Shown: positions 19,605 through 28,397, numbered from the stretch's first letter. The stretch: DNA of 64,000 nucleotides from BOKV01 sp041397525 (GCA_041397525.1 JAWKWL010000004.1:384949-448948), one strand, 5' to 3'. Notes: generated from the letters alone by a model not told the origin. A program made the numbers and translations.

Positions 19605-19994
19605 CTAATTCTTTTCCATAACGCATTGCAGCGGATGCTGATGCTTTCTTGCGAAGTCCATCACCTGGGTGACCTTGGTTTCGGCCACTTCATAGGTAAA
19701 GACACCGCATTCTCCCACACCGTGTTGGTGAACGTGGAGCATGATCTGGGTCGCCTGTTCGCGAGACTTCGAAAAGAAGCGTTCCAGAACGTGAACCACG
19801 AATTCCATGGGTGTGAAATCGTCGTTCAGAAGAAGGACCCGATAGAGGTTCGGTTTTTTCGTCCGGGTCCTGGTCCGTGTTGCAACTCCGGTGGACGACC
19901 CGCCCCCTGTCTTGCCTCCATGGTCTTTGTCATCCTGCAACTTTGCTGGCCAAATGGGAATATGCATTTGTGGCGAGGTGTTGTCTCCCGGCAT
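19605..19994 (-). CDS. clpS: ATP-dependent Clp protease adaptor ClpS
   Basis: Adaptor that delivers N-end-rule substrates to ClpA. The conserved core is complete: NLYRVLLLNDDFTPMEFVVH (Asp residues that bind the substrate amino terminus), HVHQHGVGECGVFTYEVAET and DFARKHQHPLQCVMEK. The N-terminal extension is variable and rich in Arg/Thr. I chose the ATG at 19994 (129 residues), preceded by GGA; the reading frame is open further upstream to 20186 but that part is not conserved-looking. It lies 13 bases before clpA. Confidence 0.92.
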   Translation of the reverse strand: MPGDNTSPQMHIPIWPAKLQDDKDHGGKTGGGSSTGVATRTRTRTKKPNLYRVLLLNDDFTPMEFVVHVLERFFSKSREQATQIMLHVHQHGVGECGVFTYEVAETKVTQVMDFARKHQHPLQCVMEKN

Positions 19995-20436
19995 GTTTTT
20001 CCGGGCGTGATTGGAAACCGCATCAGCACGGATGCATCTTTCAACCGGAACCTTGTCCAAATTCAGTTCCATCACGCTTGCCGCCGGGAATACTCCGTTG
20101 GTGTTCATGGGAAGCCAGGGTTGGAGGCTCTGCCCTGCCCTGACCGGATTTCGCTGGTGTTCGCAGATTGGGTAGACGCGAAGCAAATCAACCCCGTCAC
20201 TATGCTACCGAGTGGCGGTCATATCAAAGGCAAAAATGCATTTCGGCCCCCAGCCAGTCGTTACATAATGCACGGACCGGGCAATTTCACCCCTGGCGGG
20301 AAAAATTCAACGCGGGTCGATGAACGGGGAAGCCGCCAGGTACAATGTGGGGTATAGACAACGAAAAACCCGGCTGTTGCCAGCCGGGCTTCTTATCCTG
20401 GGAGGATGTGCTGCGGGTGAACCCGCAGCAGGACTG
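19995..20436. other. Intergenic region between clpS and the phasin gene
   Basis: Apart from the phasin terminator (20364-20388) and a small hairpin CTGCGGGTGAACCCGCAG next to the phasin stop, I see nothing coding. It should contain the clpS promoter; no clear -35/-10 pair stood out. Confidence 0.4.
20364..20388 (-). terminator. Terminator after the phasin gene
   Basis: CCCGGCTG (20369-20376) pairs with CAGCCGGG (20381-20388). On the minus strand the stem is followed by TTTTTCG. Confidence 0.85.
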
Positions 20437-20769
20437 TTACTTAGCTGCCTTTGGCATCATGCCTTCGAGTGGCTTGGCTGCTTCCTTGGCAACACCGGCG
20501 TACATTTCGCCCATCTTGGTTGCCTGGGCAACGAATGCCTCATAGGCGGATTTGGCGAATTCGCTCTGTACTTCGAATGCCTTTTCGACCGATTTGGTTG
20601 CCATCAGCTTTTCAGCAGTTGCCGAGGAGGTTTCGAAAGAAGCCTTCGCGTAATCCGCAGCTTCCTTGGCGATTTCCTGGAAACCCTTGGTCATTGCGTT
20701 CATGCTCTTCATGGCGAGGTCGAGATTTTCCTGGCCCTGCTTCTGGATGGATTCAAAGCTGTTCATCAT
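20437..20769 (-). CDS. Phasin family protein
   Basis: Small amphipathic helical protein (110 residues) that coats polyhydroxyalkanoate granules, controlling their size and number. The sequence from MMNSFESIQKQGQENLDLAM on is Ala/Lys/Glu-rich with heptad-like spacing, no cysteine and no signal peptide, typical of the Phasin_2 family. The ATG at 20769 has AAAGG upstream. A terminator follows and two TGC-N3-GCA palindromes precede it, suggesting control by PhaR. No PHA synthesis genes are in the window. Confidence 0.88.
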   Translation of the reverse strand: MMNSFESIQKQGQENLDLAMKSMNAMTKGFQEIAKEAADYAKASFETSSATAEKLMATKSVEKAFEVQSEFAKSAYEAFVAQATKMGEMYAGVAKEAAKPLEGMMPKAAK

Positions 20770-20853
20770 GGTCGTGACCTTTCGGGTTCGATGATTTATT
20801 AGATTGCCGCGGCTGGCCAATCCGGTGCCGCCCAATGTGTGAAACCTATTTAG

Positions 20854-20895
20854 GTGCACTGCACAAAAATGTCAAGGCAATTTTGTGCGGCGCAC
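20854..20895. promoter_or_regulatory. Paired GTGC-N3-GCAC palindromes, candidate PhaR operators
   Basis: Two copies of GTGC-N3-GCAC lie at 20854-20864 and 20885-20895, 31 bases apart (about three helical turns), 85-126 bases upstream of the phasin start. PhaR of alphaproteobacteria is known to bind TGC-rich repeats of the CTGC-N3-GCAG type before phaP; the TGC-N3-GCA core is present in both copies. The assignment is inferred. Confidence 0.5.
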
Positions 20896-21046
20896 CATTT
20901 TATTCAATCTTACATTTTGCGGCTAACTTCCGGTTGGGCATAAACCGATTGGTAACCACAACTGGTTAGGGTGTTTCCCCAGTGAGCCGGGCTGTTCCGG
21001 CAAATGATATTTGCGGCGGCTCAGCCGCGAGATCTGGGGATTTGTT

Positions 21047-22477
21047 TTGCGTACCACGGTTTTCGACGCGATTCGCCGCGCGTTTTCCTTCGGCATTTTG
21101 GGTGTGGTTATCTCGACCGCTGTTGCAACGGCACCATCGCTCGCCCAAGCCGCGCAGTATTCGGGCTATGTACTGGACGCGAAGACCGGCAATGTTCTTT
21201 ACAGTCATCGCGGTGACGCTGCTGCCTATCCGGCATCGCTGACCAAGATGATGACATTGTACATGCTGTTTGAAGCGCTTGATTCAGGCAAGGTGAAGAA
21301 ATCCAGCCGGATCACCATCTCAGCGCGCGCAGCAGCGATGCAGCCTTCCAAACTCGGCATCAAGGCTGGCGGCAGTGTTTCGGCCGAACAGGCCATACTT
21401 GCCCTCGTTACCAAGTCTGCCAATGACGTCGCCTGTGCGGTTGGTGAATTCATCGGCGGCAGCGAATCGAACTTCGCAACGCTCATGACGCGCAAGGCGC
21501 GCCAACTTGGCATGAGCAACACCACATTCAAAAACGCATCCGGATTGCCAAATGCGGCGCAGAAGACCACAGCGCATGACATGGCAATCCTCGGTGTCGC
21601 CCTGCGTGAGCATTTTCCGCAATATTATGACTATTTCTCGACCCGCAGCTTCACCTACGGGAAGAAGCGGATGGGCAATCACAATCGCCTGCTCGGCAAG
21701 GTCAAGGGCATGGACGGCATCAAAACGGGATATACCCGCGCGTCGGGCTATAATCTGGTGTCATCGGTAGAGCGAGACGGGCGTTCAATCGTTGCTGTCG
21801 TCATGGGCGGTTCCAGCGGCAAGGCACGCAATGCGCAGATGGTTGCCATCATCAACAAGTACCTTCCGAAAGCATCCAGGGGCCGGGACAAGTTGCTGAT
21901 TGCCAAGAAGGGCGGCCCCAGCATCGTGATGGCGTCGGCCCTGAACTCGAAACCATTGCCGAAAAAAGGGCCGGTCCCCGCCTATCGCGAGGAAAATTCG
22001 GATCCTGTTGAGGAGCGGATCGTGGCGGCACATACAACGGCGGCGAGCGGTGGCTCCTATGACGTTGCAGCAATCGAACGCAAGCTGCTTGAACTCAGCG
22101 GGAGGGCGTTGCCAGTCCCGACCCCCTCACCCAGCGCACGCACCATTGACCCGACCAGCACCGCTTCCGTCAAAATATCCGCTCAAGCTTCGGTACGCCC
22201 TGCCGAGCCTGTCGGACGAGAAGTGATCGCCGAAGGATGGCAGATCCAGATCGGCGCGACTGACTCGAAGCAAGCCGCGATCAGCCTGCTGAGCAAGGCT
22301 CGGGCCAAGGCTCCGGGACTGCTGAAGTCGCTTTCGAACTACACCGAGACCGTCGAGAAGAATGGCGATGTTTTGTATCGCGCACGTTTTGCCGGGTTCT
22401 CGTCAAAGTCGGCGGCATGGGATGCTTGCGGCCAATTGAAGAAGCAGAAATTCGCCTGCCTGGCTGTCGCCAACTGA
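21047..22477 (+). CDS. Serine-type D-alanyl-D-alanine carboxypeptidase with SPOR domain
   Basis: Periplasmic penicillin-binding protein that trims the terminal D-Ala of peptidoglycan stem peptides. A signal peptide (FSFGILGVVISTAVATAPSLAQA) precedes the peptidase S11 domain with SLTK (nucleophile Ser), SAN and KTG in order. A C-terminal SPOR domain (last 80 residues, from EGWQIQIGA) should bind denuded septal peptidoglycan. There is no suitable ATG. TTG at 21047 has GGGGA six bases upstream and is my choice; TTG at 21011 is an in-frame alternative. About 476 residues. Confidence 0.92.
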   Translation: MRTTVFDAIRRAFSFGILGVVISTAVATAPSLAQAAQYSGYVLDAKTGNVLYSHRGDAAAYPASLTKMMTLYMLFEALDSGKVKKSSRITISARAAAMQPSKLGIKAGGSVSAEQAILALVTKSANDVACAVGEFIGGSESNFATLMTRKARQLGMSNTTFKNASGLPNAAQKTTAHDMAILGVALREHFPQYYDYFSTRSFTYGKKRMGNHNRLLGKVKGMDGIKTGYTRASGYNLVSSVERDGRSIVAVVMGGSSGKARNAQMVAIINKYLPKASRGRDKLLIAKKGGPSIVMASALNSKPLPKKGPVPAYREENSDPVEERIVAAHTTAASGGSYDVAAIERKLLELSGRALPVPTPSPSARTIDPTSTASVKISAQASVRPAEPVGREVIAEGWQIQIGATDSKQAAISLLSKARAKAPGLLKSLSNYTETVEKNGDVLYRARFAGFSSKSAAWDACGQLKKQKFACLAVAN

Positions 22478-22526
22478 CAAGCCCGGCCCCCCTTTCCCCG
22501 AAGTGTATCGAGTGAGGGAAAACATG

Positions 22527-23213
22527 TCAGTCGATAAGAATATCCTTGGCCTGGTTGATCTTGGCCGCGAGGAAAGTCGAACCCCCATTGTCCGGGTGGA
22601 GTCGCTTCATAAGCCGCCGGTGAGCCTCGCGGACCTCATCCGGCCCCGCTCCCGCAGCAAGACCAAGAACCTGATAGGCCTCCTCCTTGGTCATGGCGCC
22701 AGAGCCAGACGTGCGGCGCTGCCCCGTGTCAGCGTCCGCATGAGCGTGTTCACGCCACAAGGGGTTGCGGCGATCAAGATACGATTCCAATAGACTGAGG
22801 CTTTCGGTGTCAGCGACAGCCTCGCGGTAGAGCGACATCAAGCCTTCTGGCGAGAGCGATGACAGGGTACTTCCTTCAAACCTGCCTGTCAGGACCAGGC
22901 CGTCCAATTCTCCAGTGTCATGGTCCAGCCTCATTTCCAGCATGGCAGAGCGAACTGTCGACTGCCCGCCACCCGATGTGTTGACAGGGCGAAGACCGCG
23001 ATTGCGCGACCACCATGCAAGACCCATCGCGATCAGCGGCAGGCCGAGGCCAGCACGACCGACCAGCGAAATTAGCCCGCCCAGGAAAATCACTGCCACG
23101 GGTCCGGCTGCACGAAGCATTCCCGCAAGCTTTGCAGCAGGTGTCGTGAGCATCAGGGCGGCGATGCTTGCCCCAAGGAATACCAGCAGGAAAAATCCAA
23201 ATATCCAGCTCAA
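22527..23213 (-). CDS. Membrane-anchored J-domain protein
   Basis: A 228-residue protein with two or three hydrophobic segments in the first 70 residues and a C-terminal J domain (about 170-228) containing RLMKRLHPDNGGS, the HPD motif that stimulates DnaK-type ATPases. This layout resembles DjlA/Tim14-like cochaperones. The VWA gene ends three bases upstream on the same strand, so the two are co-transcribed. The client proteins are unknown. Confidence 0.85.
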   Translation of the reverse strand: MSWIFGFFLLVFLGASIAALMLTTPAAKLAGMLRAAGPVAVIFLGGLISLVGRAGLGLPLIAMGLAWWSRNRGLRPVNTSGGGQSTVRSAMLEMRLDHDTGELDGLVLTGRFEGSTLSSLSPEGLMSLYREAVADTESLSLLESYLDRRNPLWREHAHADADTGQRRTSGSGAMTKEEAYQVLGLAAGAGPDEVREAHRRLMKRLHPDNGGSTFLAAKINQAKDILID

Positions 23214-23216
23214 GCG

Positions 23217-23942
23217 CTATTTCCCTTTCGGTTTTCCCATCTGCTGCAAGAGCAGGTTCGAGCCCCTGCCCTGGCGTGCTTCAAGTGCCTTTCTGCCACC
23301 ACTGGCATAGGTGGCAATCGCGCCCAGCAGCTCTGCCATGTCACGGGCGGAATCCGGCCCCAGCCTGAACCATGCGCCGGAAGTCAATCTTGCGATCTCA
23401 CGAAATGTTTTCTCGGCCAGGCTGTCAACGCCTTCCTGAAAAATGAAGACACGCGTGCCTTTAAGTGCCAGTTCGCCCGCAATGTGGCAAAGCGTATCCG
23501 CGCTTTCCTCCATTGCATCGCCTATGAAAACCAGCGCATCAATGCGGACATTGGCGGCTTCGCGTTGGGCATGCCTCAAAACCTTGGCGATCTGTGTCTG
23601 GCCACCACGGCAATCAATGCCGGTCATCAGTCTCGACAAAGCCGAGGCGTTCAACACCCATTTCGAGGCACGGCACTCGCCATATCCGCGAAAATAGACC
23701 AGTTGCACCGAAAGCGAACCGCTCTTGCCAACCGCCTCGAACATTGATGCCTGGTATTGCATGGCCTGATCCCAGGCAGGCTGCCGGCTGAGCGTTGCAT
23801 CGAGCGCAAAAATCAGGCGTCCCGACGTTGATGGATCGAGCTTGCGCGCTGCCTTGATGAACTCGGCCAGTTCGCCCGCGCTCGAACGCGCGGTGTCAAT
23901 TCCGGTCTTTGCATTCGGGGTTGGAAGCTTTTCCTGCGCCAT
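23217..23942 (-). CDS. VWA domain-containing protein
   Basis: A 241-residue cytoplasmic protein with a single von Willebrand A fold. The metal-site motif reads LIFALDATLS (DxTxS) near residue 48, and the later LVFIGDAMEE segment fits the second strand with its acidic residue. It has no signal peptide or membrane helix. It is tightly linked to the J-domain gene, a pairing seen in related rhizobia. Function unknown; a protein-binding partner role is inferred. Confidence 0.8.
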   Translation of the reverse strand: MAQEKLPTPNAKTGIDTARSSAGELAEFIKAARKLDPSTSGRLIFALDATLSRQPAWDQAMQYQASMFEAVGKSGSLSVQLVYFRGYGECRASKWVLNASALSRLMTGIDCRGGQTQIAKVLRHAQREAANVRIDALVFIGDAMEESADTLCHIAGELALKGTRVFIFQEGVDSLAEKTFREIARLTSGAWFRLGPDSARDMAELLGAIATYASGGRKALEARQGRGSNLLLQQMGKPKGK

Positions 23943-24026
23943 ACATCATATTTGGCGTTTGCGATGGCAATCGCAAGGCCAGCGGGCGGATTGACCGCCC
24001 GAAAATTCCGCTGAAATCCCCCAAGG

Positions 24027-24953
24027 CTATTCTGCGAAGATACCAAGGTCTTCCATGGGGCGGGAAGCGTTCTCCAGCCACATCCGGCGAGCCTGTGCGC
24101 GACGCCTGCCCTGCTCGTCAATCGGCAGCTTGAGCACGCCGAGCAATGAACGCACTTCCTGACGGGCTGACAAATGCGAAAGCGTTGGTCCGGAGCCGAG
24201 TGTCTCGGAACTCAGTTCATCCAGCGCAGTCATTCCAACCGGGAACAGTTCACGAAATACAACCCGCTCCGAAATGCCGTCCGCCAGGCGGCAGCCCAGT
24301 CGCATCGACAAATCCTTGAGGCTTTCCGAAAGGCTCTGGTTGTTACGTGATGTCAGATGCGAAAGCCGGTTGCGAACGACCACCCAGTCCATGAGGCCAT
24401 TGTCGACGGTCCTGCGATGACGGCGGGCTTCGCGCACCATCTTGGCATAGTGGGAAATGTCGATGACTTCGCCGGTTGCCGGATCAACCCGGCCCAGGAC
24501 GTCAAAATCCACGTAGGAATCGTTGATCGGGGTAACCAGCGTATCAGCCATGGAATGGGCAAGGCGCATCGCGTAGCTGTCATGTCCCGGGGTATCGATC
24601 AGGATGAAATCATGAGTGCGTTCAACCTGTTGCAGGATATCCTGAAACTGACCCAACTCGGTTGTCTCGTTTTCGGCAACGGAATCGGCATTGGCGCGAT
24701 CAAGCACGAAATGGTCAGGAATCGCCAAATTCAGGCTGCGGCGACGGTTGTTGGCCCTGCGGTTCTCGATGTAGCGGGTGAGGCTTTTCTGGCGGCTGTC
24801 GAGATCGACGCTGGCGACCTTGTGCCCGGCATTCATGAGCGCCACGACCAAATGCATGGCTGTAGTGGTCTTTCCGGACCCACCTTTTTCATTGCCGCAA
24901 ACGATAACGTAGGCCTGATGCGGCCCGGCATCCCGTGATCCCAGCATGTTCAT
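24027..24953 (-). CDS. mipZ: Division-plane positioning ATPase MipZ
   Basis: ParA/MinD-type ATPase that forms a polar gradient with ParB and inhibits FtsZ away from midcell. The deviant Walker A motif is CGNEKGGSGKTTTAMH; Walker B lies in DFILIDTPGHDSYAM. The long C-terminal part, with VVRNRLSHLTSRNNQ and SERVVFRELFPVGMTALDE, is characteristic of MipZ. I chose the ATG at 24953 (308 residues); 24947 is a second ATG two codons later. The open frame upstream to 25172 overlaps the DUF1489 gene and is rejected. Confidence 0.93.
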   Translation of the reverse strand: MNMLGSRDAGPHQAYVIVCGNEKGGSGKTTTAMHLVVALMNAGHKVASVDLDSRQKSLTRYIENRRANNRRRSLNLAIPDHFVLDRANADSVAENETTELGQFQDILQQVERTHDFILIDTPGHDSYAMRLAHSMADTLVTPINDSYVDFDVLGRVDPATGEVIDISHYAKMVREARRHRRTVDNGLMDWVVVRNRLSHLTSRNNQSLSESLKDLSMRLGCRLADGISERVVFRELFPVGMTALDELSSETLGSGPTLSHLSARQEVRSLLGVLKLPIDEQGRRRAQARRMWLENASRPMEDLGIFAE

Positions 24954-25083
24954 TGGCGTTCGACCCACAACTCTTGATCCGCCCCTCAAAACAGTTTGAT
25001 CCAAATCCGTGTCAACATCAATACAGGGATCGGTTGGAAGGCCAATTAGTTGATATTTGGTTAAGTGAACTCCCTGCCTGTGA

Positions 25084-25518
25084 TCAGAGCAGACCGAGAT
25101 CAGCCAGTTCTGCGCGCAGGTGCGGAGGCAAGGCGCTCGCGCCCTTGCCCTTGCCCAAATCCGGCGGCGCATCCTCAGGGGTCAGGTAGCGCCAGCCCTG
25201 GAATGCGCGGCGCGGCTGCCATTGCGTGAGCACCGGCCTTGGATGCAGTACGAGATCGCAGCGTTGGATACCTTCGGAATCGGTAAATGGCCTGATGTCG
25301 ATCAATTCCTGGCGAATTTGGACATTGCCCTTGATTACCCAATAGAGTGAGCCGCCATCCAGCAACTCTGACACACGTTTGGGTACCATTCGCGTCGTGT
25401 GTTTCTGTTCGACTGGTTCGCCGAGGCGACGCTTTTCATCGAGCCGCCAGTCGATCCATGCGACCAGTTCCTCGACGGTGGAAACGCCGACACACAGTTT
25501 GACGAGATTGAGCGCCAT
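25084..25518 (-). CDS. DUF1489 family protein
   Basis: A 144-residue cytoplasmic protein of the DUF1489 family, function unknown. Recognisable segments are LNLVKLCVGVSTVEELVAW, KHTTRMVPKRVSELLDGGSLYWVIKG and FQGWRYL. It follows the rhodanese gene on the same strand with a 15-base gap, suggesting a two-gene unit. Confidence 0.87.
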   Translation of the reverse strand: MALNLVKLCVGVSTVEELVAWIDWRLDEKRRLGEPVEQKHTTRMVPKRVSELLDGGSLYWVIKGNVQIRQELIDIRPFTDSEGIQRCDLVLHPRPVLTQWQPRRAFQGWRYLTPEDAPPDLGKGKGASALPPHLRAELADLGLL

Positions 25519-25533
25519 TGATCCGGTCCGCGC

Positions 25534-25950
25534 TCAGCCGCCTGCTCGCCCGGGCTTCGGTTCAAGCGGAAGGATTGTGGCGCCGGCGGCTTTCAGCGCT
25601 CCGAAGCCGCCATCGACATGCGCGACATTGGCAAATCCCATGTCGGCCAGTGATTTGGTGGCGAGCGCCGAGCGCCAACCGGCGGCACAAAACAGGACGT
25701 AAGTGGTGTCAGCATTTCCGAATATGTCACGGTAGTAGGGACTTTGCGGGTCGAACCAGAATTCGATCATTCCGCGCGGCGCGTGCACCGAACCATCGAC
25801 CTTGCCCTCGCGTTCGAGCTCGCGAATGTCACGAATGTCGACAAAGCGCGCCTTGCCCGATGAGACCTGGACGAGGGCATCGGCAGGTGTGAGCGTGGTG
25901 ATTTGCTCGTTGGCGCGAGCAACCAATTCGGAAACCGGAATGATTGGCAT
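25534..25950 (-). CDS. Rhodanese-like domain protein
   Basis: Single rhodanese domain, 138 residues, predicted sulfurtransferase. The active-site loop is LFCAAGWRSALA with the catalytic Cys. Flanking family motifs are FVDIRDIRELEREGKVDGS and HVDGGFGALKAAG. The ATG at 25950 has GGAGG just upstream; the open frame to 26058 is ignored. Sulfur donor and acceptor are unknown. Confidence 0.9.
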   Translation of the reverse strand: MPIIPVSELVARANEQITTLTPADALVQVSSGKARFVDIRDIRELEREGKVDGSVHAPRGMIEFWFDPQSPYYRDIFGNADTTYVLFCAAGWRSALATKSLADMGFANVAHVDGGFGALKAAGATILPLEPKPGRAGG

Positions 25951-26070
25951 GGAACCCTCCTGACGCCGGATTGCATCACAGCTGACTATCCTAGAGGCAA
26001 AGGTCAGGCGCAAGCATCCGGTGCCCAAAAAGCACTGGACAAGGTCCGGGTTCCTCAAAAATGGTCAAAC

Positions 26071-26100
26071 AAAAAGGGCTGGCAATATGCCAGCCCCTTT
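26071..26100 (-). terminator. Terminator of the small membrane-protein gene
   Basis: GGGCTGGCA (26076-26084) pairs with TGCCAGCCC (26088-26096), with a T run on the minus strand. It serves the gene at 26162-26305. Confidence 0.8.
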
Positions 26101-26161
26101 GTTGTATTTTCATGCTCAATTTCTGCCAGGCTGCCCCCCAGGACCCCCGGCAAATTCCAGA

Positions 26162-26305
26162 TTATTTTGACGCAGCCACGGTTGCGACATCGGCGTTGCC
26201 GAAAATTCCAACCAAGATAACTGCCACAACAAAAATGGCGACGGCCACAGCCGCGACGCCCCAAACAGAACCTTTGGTCCTGTTTTCCATGATCAGCTCG
26301 TCCAT
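26162..26305 (-). CDS. Small single-pass membrane protein (47 aa), unknown
   Basis: A 47-residue open frame starting MDELIMENRTKGSVWG, followed by a strongly hydrophobic stretch of about 20 residues (GVAAVAVAIFVVAVILVGIF) and a short polar end. This is a good single transmembrane helix with a positively charged N-terminal flank. A second ATG at 26290 would give 42 residues. Neither start has a strong ribosome-binding site. A clear terminator 60 bases downstream in the same direction supports it being an expressed gene. Function unknown. Confidence 0.55.
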   Translation of the reverse strand: MDELIMENRTKGSVWGVAAVAVAIFVVAVILVGIFGNADVATVAASK

Positions 26306-26645
26306 GTAGATTTGCACCCTGTTGAACTTGCCGGATTTGCCCCGGTCTCGTCTTGATGACGTGGCGTGGATTTACTCCTTCGCGGTAGGCTTCGCAAGCG
26401 CAAAAGCGGCAATTCCGTGGCGGATTTTGAATGGCTGCCATGCAAAAGCAGCATATCTTGCTTTGTTTTCAATGGCTTGAACGGTTTTCAACAGTGTTGA
26501 CAAAGGGTTAACGGCATTTGTTTCATCAATTGATGCTGCATTGCAACAATTTCTGCGCACCCGGAACTTGTGCCGCCCGGCCACACTTTTCCCGGGGCGC
26601 AAAGCCGTGCTAGCTGTGAACTTGTCGGGATTGCAGGATTCGGTC
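26306..26645. other. Intergenic region before the DUF1624 gene
   Basis: No credible gene. A possible promoter for the plus-strand gene starts with TTGACA at 26495-26500, but the matching -10 box is weak. Confidence 0.3.
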
Positions 26646-27425
26646 ATGCCAGTTCAAAGCCAGACAACAATGACAGTTTCAGCTGCAGCACCAGCAAGTC
26701 GATTGCGGCTGGCGGTGATTGATCTGGCGCGCGGCATTGCGCTTGCCGCGATGACTGTCTTTCATTTCTGCTGGGATCTGGAAATGTTCGGTCTGGTCGA
26801 CCGTGGCTTCATGGCCCAACCCGCTGCAATCTGGTCAGCAAGGATCATCGCCGGCAGTTTCCTGTTCCTGGTCGGGTTTTCGCTGGTGCTTGCGCATGGC
26901 GAACGGCTGAAAATCAAAGCTTTCCTCAAGCGCCTGGCGCTGATAGCCGGAGCAGCGGCGCTGATATCGATAGCAACCTGGTATTTCACGCCGGATGCCT
27001 TCATCTTTTTTGGGATTTTGCACTCAATTGCGGTTTCAAGCGTGATCGCGCTTGTTTTCCTGCGCGCGCCCTGGTGGCTGACTGCGCTTGCCGGGCTTTT
27101 CATTGTCTCCATGCGCTCAACACTCCAGACCCCGATGCTGGATGATCCGTGGTGGTGGTGGAGTGGATTGTCGCAATTCATCCCGCGCTCCAACGATTAT
27201 GTGCCGCTTTTCCCGTATCTGGGCATGGTATTGATCGGGGTTGCCGCCGGCAAACTCGCGCGTTCAACCGGCATTATTGCCATGCTTGCTGAAGCAAGGC
27301 TGGCATGGTTCCCGGCCAATTCCCTGTGTTTCATTGGTCGCAAGAGCCTCGCCTACTACCTGCTGCACCAACCGGTGATGATCGCGCTGCTCTATGCAGC
27401 ATTGAAACTCAGCGGGCGTATTTGA
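26646..27425 (+). CDS. DUF1624 (heparan-alpha-glucosaminide N-acetyltransferase-like) membrane protein
   Basis: Polytopic inner-membrane protein of 259 residues with about seven hydrophobic helices. The family signature is near the start: VIDLARGIALAAMTVFHFCWDLEMFG. A second conserved part is the C-terminal IGRKSLAYYLLHQPVMI, as in acyltransferase-3-related proteins. Relatives transfer acyl groups across membranes; the acceptor here is unknown. ATG 26646 is chosen; the frame opens earlier but that part is not conserved-looking. It converges on the GNAT gene with a 17-base overlap of 3' ends. Confidence 0.85.
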   Translation: MPVQSQTTMTVSAAAPASRLRLAVIDLARGIALAAMTVFHFCWDLEMFGLVDRGFMAQPAAIWSARIIAGSFLFLVGFSLVLAHGERLKIKAFLKRLALIAGAAALISIATWYFTPDAFIFFGILHSIAVSSVIALVFLRAPWWLTALAGLFIVSMRSTLQTPMLDDPWWWWSGLSQFIPRSNDYVPLFPYLGMVLIGVAAGKLARSTGIIAMLAEARLAWFPANSLCFIGRKSLAYYLLHQPVMIALLYAALKLSGRI

Positions 27426-27849
27426 TGAACGGTGTCACCTTGGCAATGCTGTCATAAAGCTTGCGGGCTGTATGGTTGAATTCCTGGGTAAGCCAATAAA
27501 CTTGTCCGGCCCCGGCAGCATCCGCCTCGCGATAGACCGCCTCGATCAGCGCCCTGCCCACCCCCTTGCCACGGGCTGCCTCGCTGGTGAACAGGTCGTT
27601 GAGATAGCAGCGTCGGGCTTCGGACCAGGTGGTGGCGTGATAAAGGTAATGGGTGAAGCCAGCCAGCTGACCATTGCCGGCATCGGCCACCAGGCAATAG
27701 GGGCCGTCGCCTGTGGCATTCATGAGCCTGTGCCACAATGCGTCCGTACCGGCTGACAGGTCCGCGTCGTAGAAATTTTGATAGCCTTTCCACAAAAGCT
27801 GCCAGTTCTTGCGGTCTTTTTGCAGGGGCTTGCGAATGGTGATTGTCAC
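27409..27849 (-). CDS. GNAT family N-acetyltransferase
   Basis: A 146-residue acetyl-CoA-dependent acetyltransferase. The cofactor loop is TSEAARGKGVGRALIEAVY (R-x-x-G-x-G/A type), followed by YWLTQEFNHTARKLYDSIA, typical of GNAT proteins acting on small amines. The substrate is unknown. The start is a GTG at 27849, with GGAG upstream; the longer frame to 27963 overlaps the divergent gene and is unlikely. Confidence 0.87.
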   Translation of the reverse strand: MTITIRKPLQKDRKNWQLLWKGYQNFYDADLSAGTDALWHRLMNATGDGPYCLVADAGNGQLAGFTHYLYHATTWSEARRCYLNDLFTSEAARGKGVGRALIEAVYREADAAGAGQVYWLTQEFNHTARKLYDSIAKVTPFIKYAR

Positions 27850-27896
27850 GCGAGGTCGCTCCGCTGTAGGTTTCTGTTTCGTACCGAGAGCATCAA

Positions 27897-28397
27897 ATGC
27901 AGGCAAACCGGCAAAGTGCAATGAAGAATACCGACGAGACGCCCAATACAATTCCCTGGCCACCCATCATTCTGGTTGCTTCCATCGTTCTTGCCTGGCT
28001 GGCGGGGCGCATTTTCGCGCTGCCCTGGGCATCAGGAATGGCGCGCGACATCCTGCAGGGCGTGGGGATCATTGCCGTCGCTGTTGCCCTGCTGATCTAT
28101 GGCCTTGCGTTTCGAGCCATGCAAAGGGCACGGACCAACATATTGCCACATCGCGCGGCAAACCATCTTGTTACCGACGGCCCCTTCGCTGTATCCCGCA
28201 ACCCGATCTACCTCGCCAATTTCATTGTGGTCACGGGGCTTGGTCTGGCGCTCGGTAATCTTTGGTTTCCGATTGCAGCGTTCATTGCCGCCTGGCTCGA
28301 ACAGAAACTGGGTATCGAGCGCGAAGAGGCGCATCTGGAGCACAAGTTCGGCAAGGCATGGCGCGAATACAGGAAGCGGGTCCGGCGCTGGATATGA
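27897..28397 (+). CDS. Isoprenylcysteine carboxyl methyltransferase-like membrane protein
   Basis: Integral membrane methyltransferase-like protein, 166 residues with four or five hydrophobic helices. The PEMT/ICMT signature is complete: VTDGPFAVSRNPIYLANF and, at the C-terminus, EEAHLEHKFGKAWREYRKRV. In bacteria such proteins are predicted SAM-dependent methyltransferases of unknown substrate. ATG at 27897 and at 27921 are both possible starts; the second begins MKNTDETPN. Confidence 0.86.
   Translation: MQANRQSAMKNTDETPNTIPWPPIILVASIVLAWLAGRIFALPWASGMARDILQGVGIIAVAVALLIYGLAFRAMQRARTNILPHRAANHLVTDGPFAVSRNPIYLANFIVVTGLGLALGNLWFPIAAFIAAWLEQKLGIEREEAHLEHKFGKAWREYRKRVRRWI

Noticed and set aside
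18461..19621. Long plus-strand frame (386 codons) opposite clpA
   Set aside because: It mirrors the codon pattern of clpA, and its translation resembles no family.
26055..26441. Minus-strand frame of 128 codons covering the small membrane-protein gene
   Set aside because: Cys/Arg-rich composition is typical of a shadow frame. The overlapping 47-residue frame has a clean membrane helix instead.
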